The notes under the pieces are model-generated. The model did no database searches. It was not told the DNA's origin and saw nothing but the letters and a program-made list of their open reading frames with translations. DNA of 64,000 nucleotides from Nocardia sp. NRRL S-836 (lineage in GTDB: Bacteria > Actinomycetota > Actinomycetes > Mycobacteriales > Pseudonocardiaceae), in NCBI RefSeq assembly GCF_001279525.1, contig NZ_LGDY01000110.1, forward strand, positions 15,042 through 79,041. The letters are read 5' to 3'. Both the position numbers and the translations under genes were made by a program. Positions 17,968 to 27,600 of this stretch are shown here, piece after piece (within the stretch, counting starts at the first letter, position 1; each line of letters starts with the position of its first letter).

Positions 17968-20616
17968 ATGCGCCGCGCAGTCGCGCTCCTGTTACCCGCC
18001 CTGCTCATCGCCGTCGTCCCGGCGCAGCCCGCGTCCGCCGCGCCGGAACCGCCGGGCTTCTCGGTGGCCGGTGGCGTGATCCGCTGGATCTCGCCCCGCC
18101 CGCTGCCGGTGTCGGACGCCGGCGTCGAGTTCTGGGAGGGCGACCGGTTCCTCGGTTCCGCCGCGGAGTCGGCCGACCTGCGCACGTTCACGCTGCGGGC
18201 GCCGTCGCACCACCCCGCCAAGCTGGAGGTGCGGTCCTCCGGGCGCCGCATCGACGTCGAGGAGCCACCCGCCGCCACCCTCGGCGTGCCGGAGCTGCCC
18301 GCCGTGCAGCCGGAGGCCGCGGTCGACCCCGGCAAGCCCGGCTCGTACGCCACCACCCGTGGGGAGTACCGGCTCGACCCGGTCCGGTTGCCCGGTTACG
18401 CGCAGCCGATCGAGATGCAGGCCGTCGTCGTCGCGCCACAGGGTGCGCACGGCAAGCGGCCGCTGGTGTTGTTCCTGCACGGCCGGCACTACACCTGCTA
18501 CAGCAAGACCGCTCCCGACGTGATGACCCTCAACTGGCCGTGCCCCGAGGGCCTGACGCCGGTGCCGAGCCACCGCGGCTACCTGAGGTCGCAGGAGCTG
18601 CTCGCGTCGCAGGGCTACGTGACGGTGTCGATCTCCGCCAACGGCATCAACGCCCAGGACGCCCAGACCGCCGACGCCGGCGCGCAGGCCCGTTCCTCCC
18701 TGGTGCGCCACCACCTGGCGAAGTGGGCCGACTGGTCCGCGCACCGCGACAGCGCGCCGGACCCGGTGCGCACCGCGCCCCCGGCCGACATGGCGAAGGT
18801 GCTGCTCGTCGGCCACTCCCGCGGCGGCGAGGGCGTGAACCGCGCCGCGACCGACAGCCTGACCCCACCACCTGGCGACACCGGCTTCTCCGGCCGGGTG
18901 CGCTGGTCGATCAGGGGTGACGTGCTGATCGGCCCGACGATCTTCGGCCACAACCCGGCACCGGACGTCCCCTCGGTGACGCTGCTGCCCGGCTGCGACG
19001 GCGACGTCTCCGACCTGCAGGGCCAGCTGTTCGTCGACCAGACCCGCGGCGTGAGCCGTGACGTCGCACTGCACAGCGCCCTGTACGTGGTGGGCGCCAA
19101 CCACAACTTCTACAACAGCGAATGGACCCCCGGTCAGTCCGAGGCCCCCGCGACCGACGACTTCTTCAACCCCGGCACCGACCCGGTGTGCGCACCCGGC
19201 ACCCCCACCCGCCTGACCGCCGACCAGCAGCAGGTCCAGGGCGCCACCTACACCGCGGCCGCCGCGCACCTGTTCCTCTCCCGCGACGAACGCGTCCTGC
19301 CACTGCTCGACGGCTCCGGCGTGCGCGCCCCGTCCGCCGACCCGGCCCGCGTCCTCGCACACGCCGTGGGCGGCGCCCGCAAGCCACTGGTCGTGCCCTC
19401 CGCCACGACCACCGCGTCCGGCAGCGCCAGGGTGTGCCTGGAGGTGAGCACCGACCCCGCCACCGCCTGCGGCCCCCGTTCCCCGCACTTCGTCGGCCTG
19501 CGCGGCGTCGGCACCCAGCCCGAACGCCTCGCCGTGGCCCTGCGCTGGTCCACGCCCGGTCAGCCCGGCGTGATCGCCCTCCCGGCACCGGTCGCACTGG
19601 CGGGCTCCCGTTCGCTGGCACTGCGCCTCGCCGTCCCCGCGAACACCCCGGCAACCTCCTTCGAGGTCTTCGTGACCGACCCCTCCGGCCGCCGCTCCCT
19701 GGGCTCCGTCTCGTTGACCGGCCTGCCCGGCTCGAACCGCACGAGCGCGTTGTGGGCCCAGGAGGTCCGCGTGCCACTGCCCACCACCCTGGGCCGCGTC
19801 TCGGCGCTGGAACTCGTCCCGACCTCCGCGTCAGGCGAGGCCTGGCTGATCGACGCCCACGGCTGGACCGCCGGCCTCCCGCCGGTGCCACCCTCGACCC
19901 TGGGCCGCGCCGACGCCGAACTGCTCTCCGTCGCGGAAGGCGACTCGGGCACGAGGACGTACACCCTCGCGGTCACCGCGACCGGCACGGGCACCCGCAC
20001 CCTGCGTGTGTTCTTCACCGAAGGCACGGGCACCACCATCACCAGCCGCCTGGTGACCCTCCACCCCGGCGAACACCGCACGGAGGTACCGATCTCCGCC
20101 ACCGGCAACACCCGCTGGGGCACCGACCTGCTCCGCCCCGTGGCGGTGCAGGCCATCCACAACGTCGTCGCCGGCGCCGCCATCGGCGGCCTCCTGCTCC
20201 GCAACGACGACCCGGTGCCCACCATCACCGCCACCCCGCTCGCCGCCAACGTGACCGAGGGCATGCCACTGCGCTGGCGGCTGACGTTGTCCGAACCCGC
20301 CGACGCCGCGGTGGTGCTGGCGGGCCTGCCCGTGCCGCCCGCGGGCGCCACCGAACTGTCCACAACGGACGTCGACGCCGACTGGTTCGTCACCAACTCC
20401 GGTGAGCCGGTGCTGCCCGAACGCCCGTTGTCGCAGACCCAGCTCGGGGTGTTCGTGTTCTTCGCGGCGGGGCAGACGACGACCGAGGTCGCGGTGCCGA
20501 CGGTGACCGATGGCGTTGCCGAGGGGGAGGAGCAGGTGCGGTTGCGGTTCGAGGGGCTGCAGCCGGTGGAGCTGGCGAGGTTCGAGGTGGTGGGCTCGGT
20601 GCAGGACGCGGCCTGA
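17968..20616 (+). CDS. Large secreted alpha/beta-hydrolase with C-terminal Calx-beta-like repeats
   Basis: An 882-residue exported protein. A signal peptide (to about residue 27, ending ASAA) is followed by a beta domain, then a hydrolase domain with an oxyanion-side LVLFLHGRHYTC and a nucleophile elbow LLVGHSRGGEGVNR (about residue 285). It also has LLPGCDGDVSDLQ, where the acid would be expected, and VGANHNFYNSEW with the histidine. From about 640 there are Calx-beta-like modules (AELLSVAEGDSGTRTYTLAV and TDGVAEGEEQVRLRFEG) that often serve as adhesive or calcium-binding domains. It probably acts on an extracellular ester or polymer. The upstream 17736-17967 region is comparatively AT-rich and probably holds its promoter. 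Confidence 0.8.
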   Translation: MRRAVALLLPALLIAVVPAQPASAAPEPPGFSVAGGVIRWISPRPLPVSDAGVEFWEGDRFLGSAAESADLRTFTLRAPSHHPAKLEVRSSGRRIDVEEPPAATLGVPELPAVQPEAAVDPGKPGSYATTRGEYRLDPVRLPGYAQPIEMQAVVVAPQGAHGKRPLVLFLHGRHYTCYSKTAPDVMTLNWPCPEGLTPVPSHRGYLRSQELLASQGYVTVSISANGINAQDAQTADAGAQARSSLVRHHLAKWADWSAHRDSAPDPVRTAPPADMAKVLLVGHSRGGEGVNRAATDSLTPPPGDTGFSGRVRWSIRGDVLIGPTIFGHNPAPDVPSVTLLPGCDGDVSDLQGQLFVDQTRGVSRDVALHSALYVVGANHNFYNSEWTPGQSEAPATDDFFNPGTDPVCAPGTPTRLTADQQQVQGATYTAAAAHLFLSRDERVLPLLDGSGVRAPSADPARVLAHAVGGARKPLVVPSATTTASGSARVCLEVSTDPATACGPRSPHFVGLRGVGTQPERLAVALRWSTPGQPGVIALPAPVALAGSRSLALRLAVPANTPATSFEVFVTDPSGRRSLGSVSLTGLPGSNRTSALWAQEVRVPLPTTLGRVSALELVPTSASGEAWLIDAHGWTAGLPPVPPSTLGRADAELLSVAEGDSGTRTYTLAVTATGTGTRTLRVFFTEGTGTTITSRLVTLHPGEHRTEVPISATGNTRWGTDLLRPVAVQAIHNVVAGAAIGGLLLRNDDPVPTITATPLAANVTEGMPLRWRLTLSEPADAAVVLAGLPVPPAGATELSTTDVDADWFVTNSGEPVLPERPLSQTQLGVFVFFAAGQTTTEVAVPTVTDGVAEGEEQVRLRFEGLQPVELARFEVVGSVQDAA

Positions 20617-20672
20617 CCTGCGCCGATGCCACCTCCCAGTGCGAGACGCCAGCTGAGTGACAGACTCGATGC

Positions 20673-21380
20673 ATGATCGCGCCGAACGAGCCGCGACGGC
20701 TCGTGCTCTGGGACATCGACCACACGTTGCTCGAGTCTGGCGGCATGGGGCGGGAGATGTACGAGCGAGCGGTTCCGGCGGCGATCGGCCGGCCGTTCCG
20801 GCAGCTTGCTGATGTGAGCGGCCGGACCGAGCTGGACATCATCGCCGAGACTTTGAAGCTCCACGGCGTCGAGCCGACCGACGCGGCGGTGAGCAGGCTG
20901 GTGAACGCGCTCATCGACAGCTACGAGGCCGGCCGTGATGAGTTCGCGTCGCGAGCGCGGGTGCTGCCGGGAGCGCGGGAGGTCTTGGAGGTCTTGGCCG
21001 GTGAGCCGGGCGTTCACCAAGGGGTGCTAACGGGGAACCTTCGGACCGTCGCGCGGATCAAGCTGGTTGCGCTCGGGCTGGAACAGTTCCTTGATCTGGA
21101 GACGAGTGCTTACGGCGACGACCATGTCGACCGGGTGGAGTTGGTGGCGATTGCCAGGGAGCGCGCTGCTCGGCAGCTCGACACACCGTTCGCCCCGGCC
21201 GGCACAGTGCTCATAGGGGACACTCCGCGGGATGTGATCGTGGCTCTGATCGCAGGCGTGCAGGTCATTGCTGTGGCGACTGGACGCAGCAGCGTTGAAG
21301 AGTTGGAAGCGGCCGGAGCCGGGAATGTGCTTACGGACCTGACGAACACCGACCAGTTGGTGCGGTTGGTCAGGGGGTAG
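20673..21380 (+). CDS. HAD-superfamily hydrolase
   Basis: A 235-residue HAD phosphatase-like protein. Motif I is LWDIDHTLLES with the nucleophile Asp and DxD-type partner. Motif II is GVLTGNLR, and motif IV is VLIGDTPRDVIVA. The helical cap between motifs I and II fits subclass IA (phosphoglycolate phosphatase or beta-phosphoglucomutase-like). The substrate is unknown. The ATG at 20673 is the natural start. Codon usage after about 20940 is somewhat less GC3-rich than in neighbouring genes, which may indicate a different history. Confidence 0.87.
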   Translation: MIAPNEPRRLVLWDIDHTLLESGGMGREMYERAVPAAIGRPFRQLADVSGRTELDIIAETLKLHGVEPTDAAVSRLVNALIDSYEAGRDEFASRARVLPGAREVLEVLAGEPGVHQGVLTGNLRTVARIKLVALGLEQFLDLETSAYGDDHVDRVELVAIARERAARQLDTPFAPAGTVLIGDTPRDVIVALIAGVQVIAVATGRSSVEELEAAGAGNVLTDLTNTDQLVRLVRG

Positions 21381-21489
21381 AGCAGCCGCGTGACGATCGC
21401 GGTCGCTGACCGCCGATCTCAGGTCCACGACCTTCTCCGCTCAGCTTCAGCGTTGGCTGACAGCTGACTGGCGTGCGAACGGACGAAAA

Positions 21490-21532
21490 ACGACGCTGAC
21501 CTGCGGAAGAGATCTCCGCAGGTCAGCGTCGT
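21490..21532 (-). terminator. Strong intrinsic terminator after sodN
   Basis: A perfect 18-base inverted repeat (21490-21507 and 21515-21532) with a 7-base loop. On the reverse strand it is followed by a run of five T (from AAAAA at 21486-21490). It lies 17 bases after the sodN stop and is the clearest rho-independent terminator in the window. Confidence 0.9.
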
Positions 21533-21548
21533 CTACAAGGCTACGGGC

Positions 21549-21956
21549 TCAGCCCTGCTTGGTCTCCCAGAAGATCTTGTCGATCTGCGCGATCAGGTCC
21601 AGCAGCTGCTGGCCCGTCGCCGGGTCCATCGAGCCCTTGGTGCCCGACGCACCCGCGGCCTTGGTGGCGCGGTTGAACAGGTCGTGCAGCTCGGGGTACT
21701 TCTCGAAGTGCGGCGGCTTGAAGTAGTCCGTCCACAGCACCCACAGGTGGTGCTTGACGAGCTCGCTGCGCTGTTCCTTGATCAGGACGGCGCGCTCCCG
21801 GAACTCCGGGTCCTCGTTGGCCTGGTACTTCTCCTGGACCGCCTTGATCGACTCGGCCTCGATGCGGGCCTGCGCCGGGTCGTAGACGCCGCAGGGCAGG
21901 TCGCAATGCGCGGTTGCCTCGACGCGCGGGCGGAGAATGCGCGACACGAGTCGCAT
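21549..21956 (-). CDS. sodN: Nickel superoxide dismutase
   Basis: A 135-residue precursor. The 16-residue leader MRLVSRILRPRVEATA is removed so that His17 becomes the N-terminus of the nickel hook HCDLPCGVYDP, which provides the His, Cys2 and Cys6 ligands of the mature enzyme. The rest is the four-helix bundle. The enzyme dismutates superoxide in the cytosol. The processing protease gene sodX is divergent, with 72 bases between starts. In Streptomyces sodN is repressed by Nur; no Nur box was confidently found here. Confidence 0.96.
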   Translation of the reverse strand: MRLVSRILRPRVEATAHCDLPCGVYDPAQARIEAESIKAVQEKYQANEDPEFRERAVLIKEQRSELVKHHLWVLWTDYFKPPHFEKYPELHDLFNRATKAAGASGTKGSMDPATGQQLLDLIAQIDKIFWETKQG

Positions 21957-22028
21957 CGTTCCTCCCAGAGTGAAAACAGTGGATGCTCCGACAAGGAGAC
22001 CCTACTCCGGCTGACCGAAGGGTGATCG

Positions 22029-22331
22029 TTGAGACCGCGTCTTTCCACCGTCCTCGTCAGGGGGCCGTCCATGGCACCAGCGCTGCGGAGCGAGGACGTC
22101 GTGCTGGTCAGCTGGGGTGCGCGGCCCCGTGCGGGCCAGGTCGTGCTCGTCCGGTGGGCGCACCGGCCGGAGCAGCTGTCGATCAAGCGGGCCTCTCACC
22201 TGGTGGACGGTGGGTGGCACGTCGTGGGAGACAACCCGTTCGCGAGCACCGACTCCGAGCAGCTCGGGCCGGCCGAGGTGCTCGGAGTGGTCAGGGCACG
22301 GTTGTGGCCGAGGCCGCGGTTCAGGCTTTGA
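22029..22331 (+). CDS. sodX: Nickel-type superoxide dismutase maturation protease
   Basis: A 100-residue signal peptidase I-like (S24/S26) Ser-Lys protease. Ser14 lies in VRGPSMAPAL and Lys53 in LSIKRA, the expected dyad, followed by GWHVVGDNPFASTDS. There is no membrane segment, which fits cytosolic processing of SodN. The start is the TTG at 22029, preceded by AAGGGTGAT; the next ATG would remove the catalytic serine region. The location beside sodN supports the assignment. It overlaps the 3' end of the convergent epimerase gene by about 11 bases. Confidence 0.92.
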   Translation: MRPRLSTVLVRGPSMAPALRSEDVVLVSWGARPRAGQVVLVRWAHRPEQLSIKRASHLVDGGWHVVGDNPFASTDSEQLGPAEVLGVVRARLWPRPRFRL

Positions 22332-22920
22332 GGGACGCGTACAGGGCCAGGCAGTCCTCGTAGCGGGGCAGGACGCCGGCCTCGTACGCCTCGGCCAGGG
22401 TGGGGGCGGCCTTGTCCTTGTCCGAGAGCAGGAACTCGAACTCGCGCGGCCACGGGAGGTCCAGTGCCGGGTCGAGTGGCGTGAGGCCGTGTTCGCCGGT
22501 CGGGTTGTACGGCGTGGAGCACAGGTAGTTCATGATCGTGTCGTCTTCCAGCGCGATCATCCCGTGGCCGAGGCCCTCGGACACGTAGACGGCGTTGGAC
22601 TTCTCCGCCGTCACCAGCACCGCGTCCCACTGGGCGAAGGTCGGTGAGCCGACCCGGATGTCGACGACCACGTCGATGAACGAGCCGCGCGGGCAGAAGA
22701 TGTACTTCGCCTGGGAGGGCGGGACGTCGGCGTAGTGGATGCCGCGGATCGTTCCGGCGCGGGAGACGCTGTGGTTCGTCTGGGCGACGCGCAACGGGTG
22801 GCCGACCGCCTCGGTGAACGCGGCCTCCTGGTACGGCGAGACGAACAAGCCGCGGTCGTCGGGGAAGGACCGGGGTGTGAACTCGAACGCGCCGTCGATT
22901 TTCAGCGAACTCACCTGCAT
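22321..22920 (-). CDS. dTDP-4-dehydrorhamnose 3,5-epimerase-like protein (RmlC family)
   Basis: A 199-residue cupin of the RmlC family. The catalytic histidine is His62 in RGIHYA, the basic segment is AKYIFCPRGS, VVDIRVGSPTF is a strand that lines the site, and YVSEGLGHGM and Tyr132 (IMNYLCS) complete it. RmlC enzymes epimerise dTDP-4-keto-6-deoxyglucose. The other rhamnose genes (rmlA, rmlB, rmlD) are not nearby, so it may serve a deoxysugar or another nucleotide-sugar pathway located elsewhere. The start is the ATG at 22920. A 14-base palindrome lies 59 bases upstream. Confidence 0.88.
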   Translation of the reverse strand: MQVSSLKIDGAFEFTPRSFPDDRGLFVSPYQEAAFTEAVGHPLRVAQTNHSVSRAGTIRGIHYADVPPSQAKYIFCPRGSFIDVVVDIRVGSPTFAQWDAVLVTAEKSNAVYVSEGLGHGMIALEDDTIMNYLCSTPYNPTGEHGLTPLDPALDLPWPREFEFLLSDKDKAAPTLAEAYEAGVLPRYEDCLALYASLKA

Positions 22921-23252
22921 GGCGTCACTCTAAGGCGTCATGTTTTCTTGACCGATCGGGTGCTTCCTGCCTGCATAAACCGACCGGTCGGTGCAGAAAA
23001 ACGGACGGACGTCTTGCTGCATGCCCTCTGACCTGCGGAAAAAGTGTGATCCCCGCCGCAGACAGCTGCGTTCGTCCCTGCCACACTTCGCTCACCCGCA
23101 GCGCTCGGGCTGGTCTCCGGCACAACTCGTCGGAGGGCATCGACCGAGTTTCCAGGCCCCGTGTACCCGGTGTGACAACGCTGGGCCGGTGCGCCGTTTG
23201 GTGATGAGCCCACGTTGGGCCACTACGCCGCCCGCACCGCAGGAGGGACGCC
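22921..23252. other. Intergenic region between rmlC-like and malic enzyme genes
   Basis: No gene was found in this 332-base divergent region. It must hold promoters for both flanking genes. Visible items are the palindrome at 22979-22992, an AAGTGTG/CACACTT inverted pair (23042-23048 and 23082-23088) with a wide spacer, and the GGAGGGA ribosome binding site of the malic enzyme gene near 23242. Confidence 0.5.
22979..22992. promoter_or_regulatory. 14-base perfect palindrome, candidate operator
   Basis: ACCGACCGGTCGGT is fully self-complementary and lies 59 bases upstream of the epimerase start. Its size and dyad centre suit a dimeric TetR-type repressor, but no regulator gene is adjacent. It is a candidate only. 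Confidence 0.4.
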
Positions 23253-24449
23253 GTGACAGCAGTGAACGAAGCCCGTACCGAGAACTCCGATCCGACGCAG
23301 CTGACGGACGAGGAGATCTTCACCGCGCACCTGGGCGGGAAGCTCGAGGTCGGCGCGACCGCCTCGCTCGCTGACCCGAAAGCGCTGTCCATCGCGTACA
23401 CGCCCGGTGTCGCACGGGTGAGCAACGCCATCGCGCGGGACGCGAGCCTCGCCGCGAAGTACACCTGGGCGCACCGGCTGGTCGTCGTCGTCAGCGACGG
23501 CACCGCGGTGCTCGGCCTGGGCGACATCGGCCCGAGCGCGTCGCTGCCCGTCATGGAGGGCAAGTCCGCGCTGTTCAAGACGTTCGGCGGCCTCGACTCC
23601 ATCCCGCTCGTGCTCAACACGACGGACGTGGACGAGATCGTCGAGACCCTGGTCCGGCTGCGCCCGTCGTTCGGCGCGGTCAACCTGGAGGACGTGTCCG
23701 CGCCGCGCTGCTTCGAGCTGGAGCGGAAGCTGATCGACGCGCTCGACTGCCCGGTCATGCACGACGACCAGCACGGCACCGCCGTGGTGTCGCTGGCCGC
23801 GCTCAACGGCGCGAACACCGTCCTGGGCAAGCACATCGGCGACCAGCGGGTGGTCATCTCCGGTGCGGGCGCCGCGGGCATCGCGATCACCAAGATCCTG
23901 CTCGCCGCCGGCGTCGGCGAGGTCACGCTGCTCGACTCGCGCGGCATCGTGCGCAGCGGCCGGGCCGGCCTCAACCCGGTCAAGGAGGAGATCGCGGCCG
24001 TGACGAACGGCAGCGGCCTCGACGGCGGTGTCGACGTGGCGCTGCGCGGCGCGGACGTCTTCATCGGCGTGTCGTCGTCGAAGGTGTCCGAGGACCTGAT
24101 CGCGAGCATGGCCGACGACGCGATCGTGTTCGCGCTGTCCAACCCCGACCCCGAGGTGCACCCGGAGGTCGCCGCACGCCATGCCGCGATCGTCGCGACC
24201 GGCCGCAGCGACTTCCCGAACCAGATCAACAACGTGCTCGCGTTCCCCGGCATCTTCCGCGGGGCGTTGGACGCGGGCGCGCGCCGGATCACCGAGGGCA
24301 TGAAACTCGCGGCGGCCGACGCCATTCTCGCCGTCGCGAAAGATGATTTGGGCCCAGACCGAATTGTTCCGTCCGCTCTCGACCCGCGGGTCGGGCCCGA
24401 GGTCGCGGCGGCTGTCGCGGTGGCCGCGAAAGCCGACGGAGTGGCCTGA
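23253..24449 (+). CDS. NAD(P)-dependent malic enzyme
   Basis: A 398-residue short-form malic enzyme converting malate to pyruvate and CO2. Features in order are the AYTPGVARVSNAI segment (catalytic Tyr), VVSDGTAVLGLGDIG, KSALFKTFGGLD (catalytic Lys), NLEDVSAPRCFE, VMHDDQHGTAVV (metal ligands) and the dinucleotide motif ISGAGAAGIAI, followed by LSNPDPEV and DFPNQINNVL. It lacks the C-terminal phosphotransacetylase-like domain found in long forms. The GTG at 23253 has a GGAGGGA site. It links the TCA cycle to pyruvate. Confidence 0.94.
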   Translation: MTAVNEARTENSDPTQLTDEEIFTAHLGGKLEVGATASLADPKALSIAYTPGVARVSNAIARDASLAAKYTWAHRLVVVVSDGTAVLGLGDIGPSASLPVMEGKSALFKTFGGLDSIPLVLNTTDVDEIVETLVRLRPSFGAVNLEDVSAPRCFELERKLIDALDCPVMHDDQHGTAVVSLAALNGANTVLGKHIGDQRVVISGAGAAGIAITKILLAAGVGEVTLLDSRGIVRSGRAGLNPVKEEIAAVTNGSGLDGGVDVALRGADVFIGVSSSKVSEDLIASMADDAIVFALSNPDPEVHPEVAARHAAIVATGRSDFPNQINNVLAFPGIFRGALDAGARRITEGMKLAAADAILAVAKDDLGPDRIVPSALDPRVGPEVAAAVAVAAKADGVA

Positions 24450-24573
24450 TCCGCACTTCCCGATCACGCAACCATTTGCCACCCTTTTGCATCACGCGGT
24501 TGAGCGGAACCTCGAACGTGGCTTTTCGTTAACCCGCACAGGGGTGGGCGATGACGCTCCGAAGCGCTACCGT

Positions 24574-24605
24574 CCCTCTCCTCGGGTGTTCACCCGAGGA
24601 GAGGG
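24574..24605 (+). promoter_or_regulatory. Hairpin overlapping the ribosome binding site of the GGDEF-EAL gene
   Basis: CCCTCTCCTCGGGTG (24574-24588) pairs perfectly with 24591-24605 across a 2-base loop. The 3' arm contains GAGGAGAGGG, a strong Shine-Dalgarno sequence positioned for the GTG at 24609. If that start is used, the hairpin would hide the site. Alternatively it is a T-less terminator for the malic enzyme gene. Confidence 0.55.
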
Positions 24606-24608
24606 TTC

Positions 24609-27600
24609 GTGTTTGCCGCCGTTCGGGTGCCGTTGTCGTGCCCACCCGAATTGCCGCGGGCGGCGGATGCGGGAGAGGGTGGGCCGGTGCCCAAGTGGGT
24701 AGGACGCGCGACGGTGGTGAACGGCCGTGCCAGATCGGCCGGTGCTCAGAACAAGGGGAAGCCGCCCGTGACGCTGGACGGGCTGACCCTGCCCGACGCG
24801 CCGTCGTTGCTGGTCGACGCCAAGGGCGTGGTCATGCAGGCGAACCCGGCCGCCGTCGAGCTGGCCGGTGCCCAGGGTGCCGACGACCTGGTCGGGCACC
24901 CGCTCGGTGAGCTGCTCCTCGGCAACCAGGCCGACCTCCGGCTCGCCCGCGCGGACGGCACCCAGCTGCCGGTGCGCGTGGCCAGGCACGCGGTTCCGAG
25001 AACGGGGCTGCAGGCCGTCCTCCTGATCGACGTGTCCGACCTTTCCGCGGCGGCCGACGCGCTGCGTGACGAACAGCGGCGGCTGCGCAAGGTCCAGCGG
25101 GTCGCCGAGCTCGGGTCGTGGGAGTACGACCCGGAGACCGGCCTGACGGTGTGGTCGGACACCCACTACGAGCTGCTCGGCGTCGACCGCGCCGCCGTCG
25201 TGCCCGGCGCCCAGGCCGTGCTGGACGTGGTGCACCCCGACGACTACGACATGGTCGCGTCGTACTGGCAGGGCCGCGAGATCACCGGCGACCCCATAGA
25301 CATCGAGTACCGGATCGTCCGCCCGGACGGCCAGCTGCGGTGGATCCGCGGGGTGGCCGAGGCGCGGCTGACCGACGAGGGCCGGCTCGACAAGATCACC
25401 GGCTACATCCGCGACATCACCGAGTCCAAGCGCGCGGCCAGCGAGCTCGCCCAGGAACGCGCGCGGCTGCTCGAAGCCCAGCGCATCGCCCGCATCGGCA
25501 GCTGGGCCTACGAGACCGGCACCCGTGCCGTGCACCGCAGCGAGGTGCTGCTGGAGATGTACGCCGAGCTGGGCATGACCCCGGACGACGACCTGCTCTG
25601 CGGCGTGCACCCGGACGACCGCGAGGCCGTCACCGACCTGCGCCACCGGCTGCTGCACGCCCAGGACAACGACCCGGTCGAGGTCGAGGTCCGCAGCGAG
25701 TACGGCGACCGCGTCTACATCTGCCGCGCCCGCGCCGAGATCTCCGCGTCCGGCCGGATAGAGCGCTTCCACGGCACCATCCAGGACGTCACCGAGGCAC
25801 GCGCGCTGGAACGCCAGATGCGCGACGACCGCCGGAGACTGGCCGACGCCCAGCAGGCCGCCCGGCTGGGCACGTGGGAGTGGAACCCGGCGACCGACGA
25901 CACCGTGTGGTCGGACATGCTGCGCGAGCTCTACGGCCTGCCCGACGACGCGGCCAGCCGGTACGAGACCTACCTCGACCTGGTGCACCCCGAGGACCGC
26001 GGCTGGGTCGACGACCTGTGGCGCCAGCTCGCCCGCGACGAGGTGCCCGTGCAGTGCGAGCACCGGGTCGTGCGCCGCGACGGCCAGACCCGCGTGTTCC
26101 GCTGCCACGGCATGGTGGTCCGCGACAACCACGGCAAGCAGCTCGCCGTCGGCACCGCCCAGGACGTCACCGAGCAACGTGCTGCGGAAGCCCGCATGAA
26201 GCGCTCCTCGCAGCGCTTCACCGACCTGGTGTCCGTGACGCCGGTCGGCATCGGCCTGTTCGACGAGGGCGAGCGCCTGGTCGACGCCAACGACGCCCTG
26301 TGCGACCTGCTCGGCATGGAGCTGGAGCAGCTGCGCGGCATGACCGCCGAGCAGCTCACCCACCCCGAGGACACCTCGCCCGGCCTGCAGTGGGCCGCCG
26401 AGCGCACGCAGAAGATCCCGCAGCGCATCCTCGTGCGCCCCGACGGCGAGAAGGTCTACTGCGAGCTGCACATCGCGCTGTCGGTGCAGGACGACGGCCG
26501 CCGCTTCTGGCTGATCGTGTTCCTCGACATCACCGAACGCCGCCGCACCGCGGAGGCCCTGCGCCACCAGGCCACCCACGACGAGCTGACCGGCCTGCCC
26601 AACCGCGCGCTGGTCAAGGAGATGCTCGGCAAGCTGCTGGACGGCCCCGGCCGGTCCAAGGTCGCCGTCTTCTTCTGCGACATCGACAACTTCAAGCGCG
26701 TCAACGACTCCCTGGGCCACGACGCCGGCGACGAGCTGCTGGTGGCGCTGGCCCGGCGCCTCGAAGGCGGACTTCCGGAAGGCTGCACGGCGGCGCGGTT
26801 GTCCGGCGACGAATACGTGATCATCTGCGAGGACATCGACTCCGTCGGCGGTGTCGACGCATTGGCCACCCGCGTCGCCTCGCTTTTGCGCACCGCGGTT
26901 CCGGTGCACGGCCAGCTGGTCCGCGTTTCCGCTTCGATCGGTGCCGCGGTGCCCAACGGTTCACGGGCGAATGGCGCGGATTTGCTCCGTTTCGCGGACG
27001 CGGCAATGTTCGAGGCCAAACGCAATGGTGCCGGTCGCGTTTCTCTCGCCTCGGCCGCGCTGATCGCTTCCGCCGACCGCCAAGTGCATTTGGAAGGCCA
27101 GCTCCGCGAGGCTTTGCAGCACGACGGCCTGGCACTGCACTTCCAGCCCGTTGTCGGCGTCGACGGCTCGGTGCTCACCGCCGAGGCCCTGGTGCGCTGG
27201 CCGCACCCGGACCGCGGCCTGCTGCCTCCGGACGTGTTCCTGCCGGTTGCCGAACAGGGCGACCTGATGCGCGAGCTCGACCGCTGGGTGCTGCGCACGG
27301 CGTTGAAGGAGGCCGCGACCTGGCCCGCGCCCGACGGCCGCCCGGTGTCGGTGGCCGTGAACCTCGCCGGACTCGTGCCCGGCGACCCCGAGTTCGTGGA
27401 CATCGTGTCGACCGCGATCCTGGAGTCCGGCGTGCCGTGGGACCGGGTGGTGCTCGAACTGGTCGAGACCGCGCTGGTCGACCTGCCCTCGCGGGTCCGG
27501 CAGTCGATGGACGAGCTGGTGCAGCGCGGCGTGCAGTTCGCGGTCGACGACTTCGGCACCGGCTACTCGTCGCTGGCCCGCCTGAAGGACCTGCCGGCGC

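Noticed and set aside
19122..20405. Long Pro/Arg/His-rich frame within the secreted hydrolase gene
   Set aside because: It is an alternative frame of the same strand with no ribosome site or recognisable domain; the 882-residue frame has a signal peptide and catalytic motifs.
20673..23252. Secondary-metabolite or rhamnose cluster around the RmlC-like gene
   Set aside because: No rmlA, rmlB, rmlD, glycosyltransferase or synthase genes lie nearby; the neighbours are SodN/SodX and malic enzyme.
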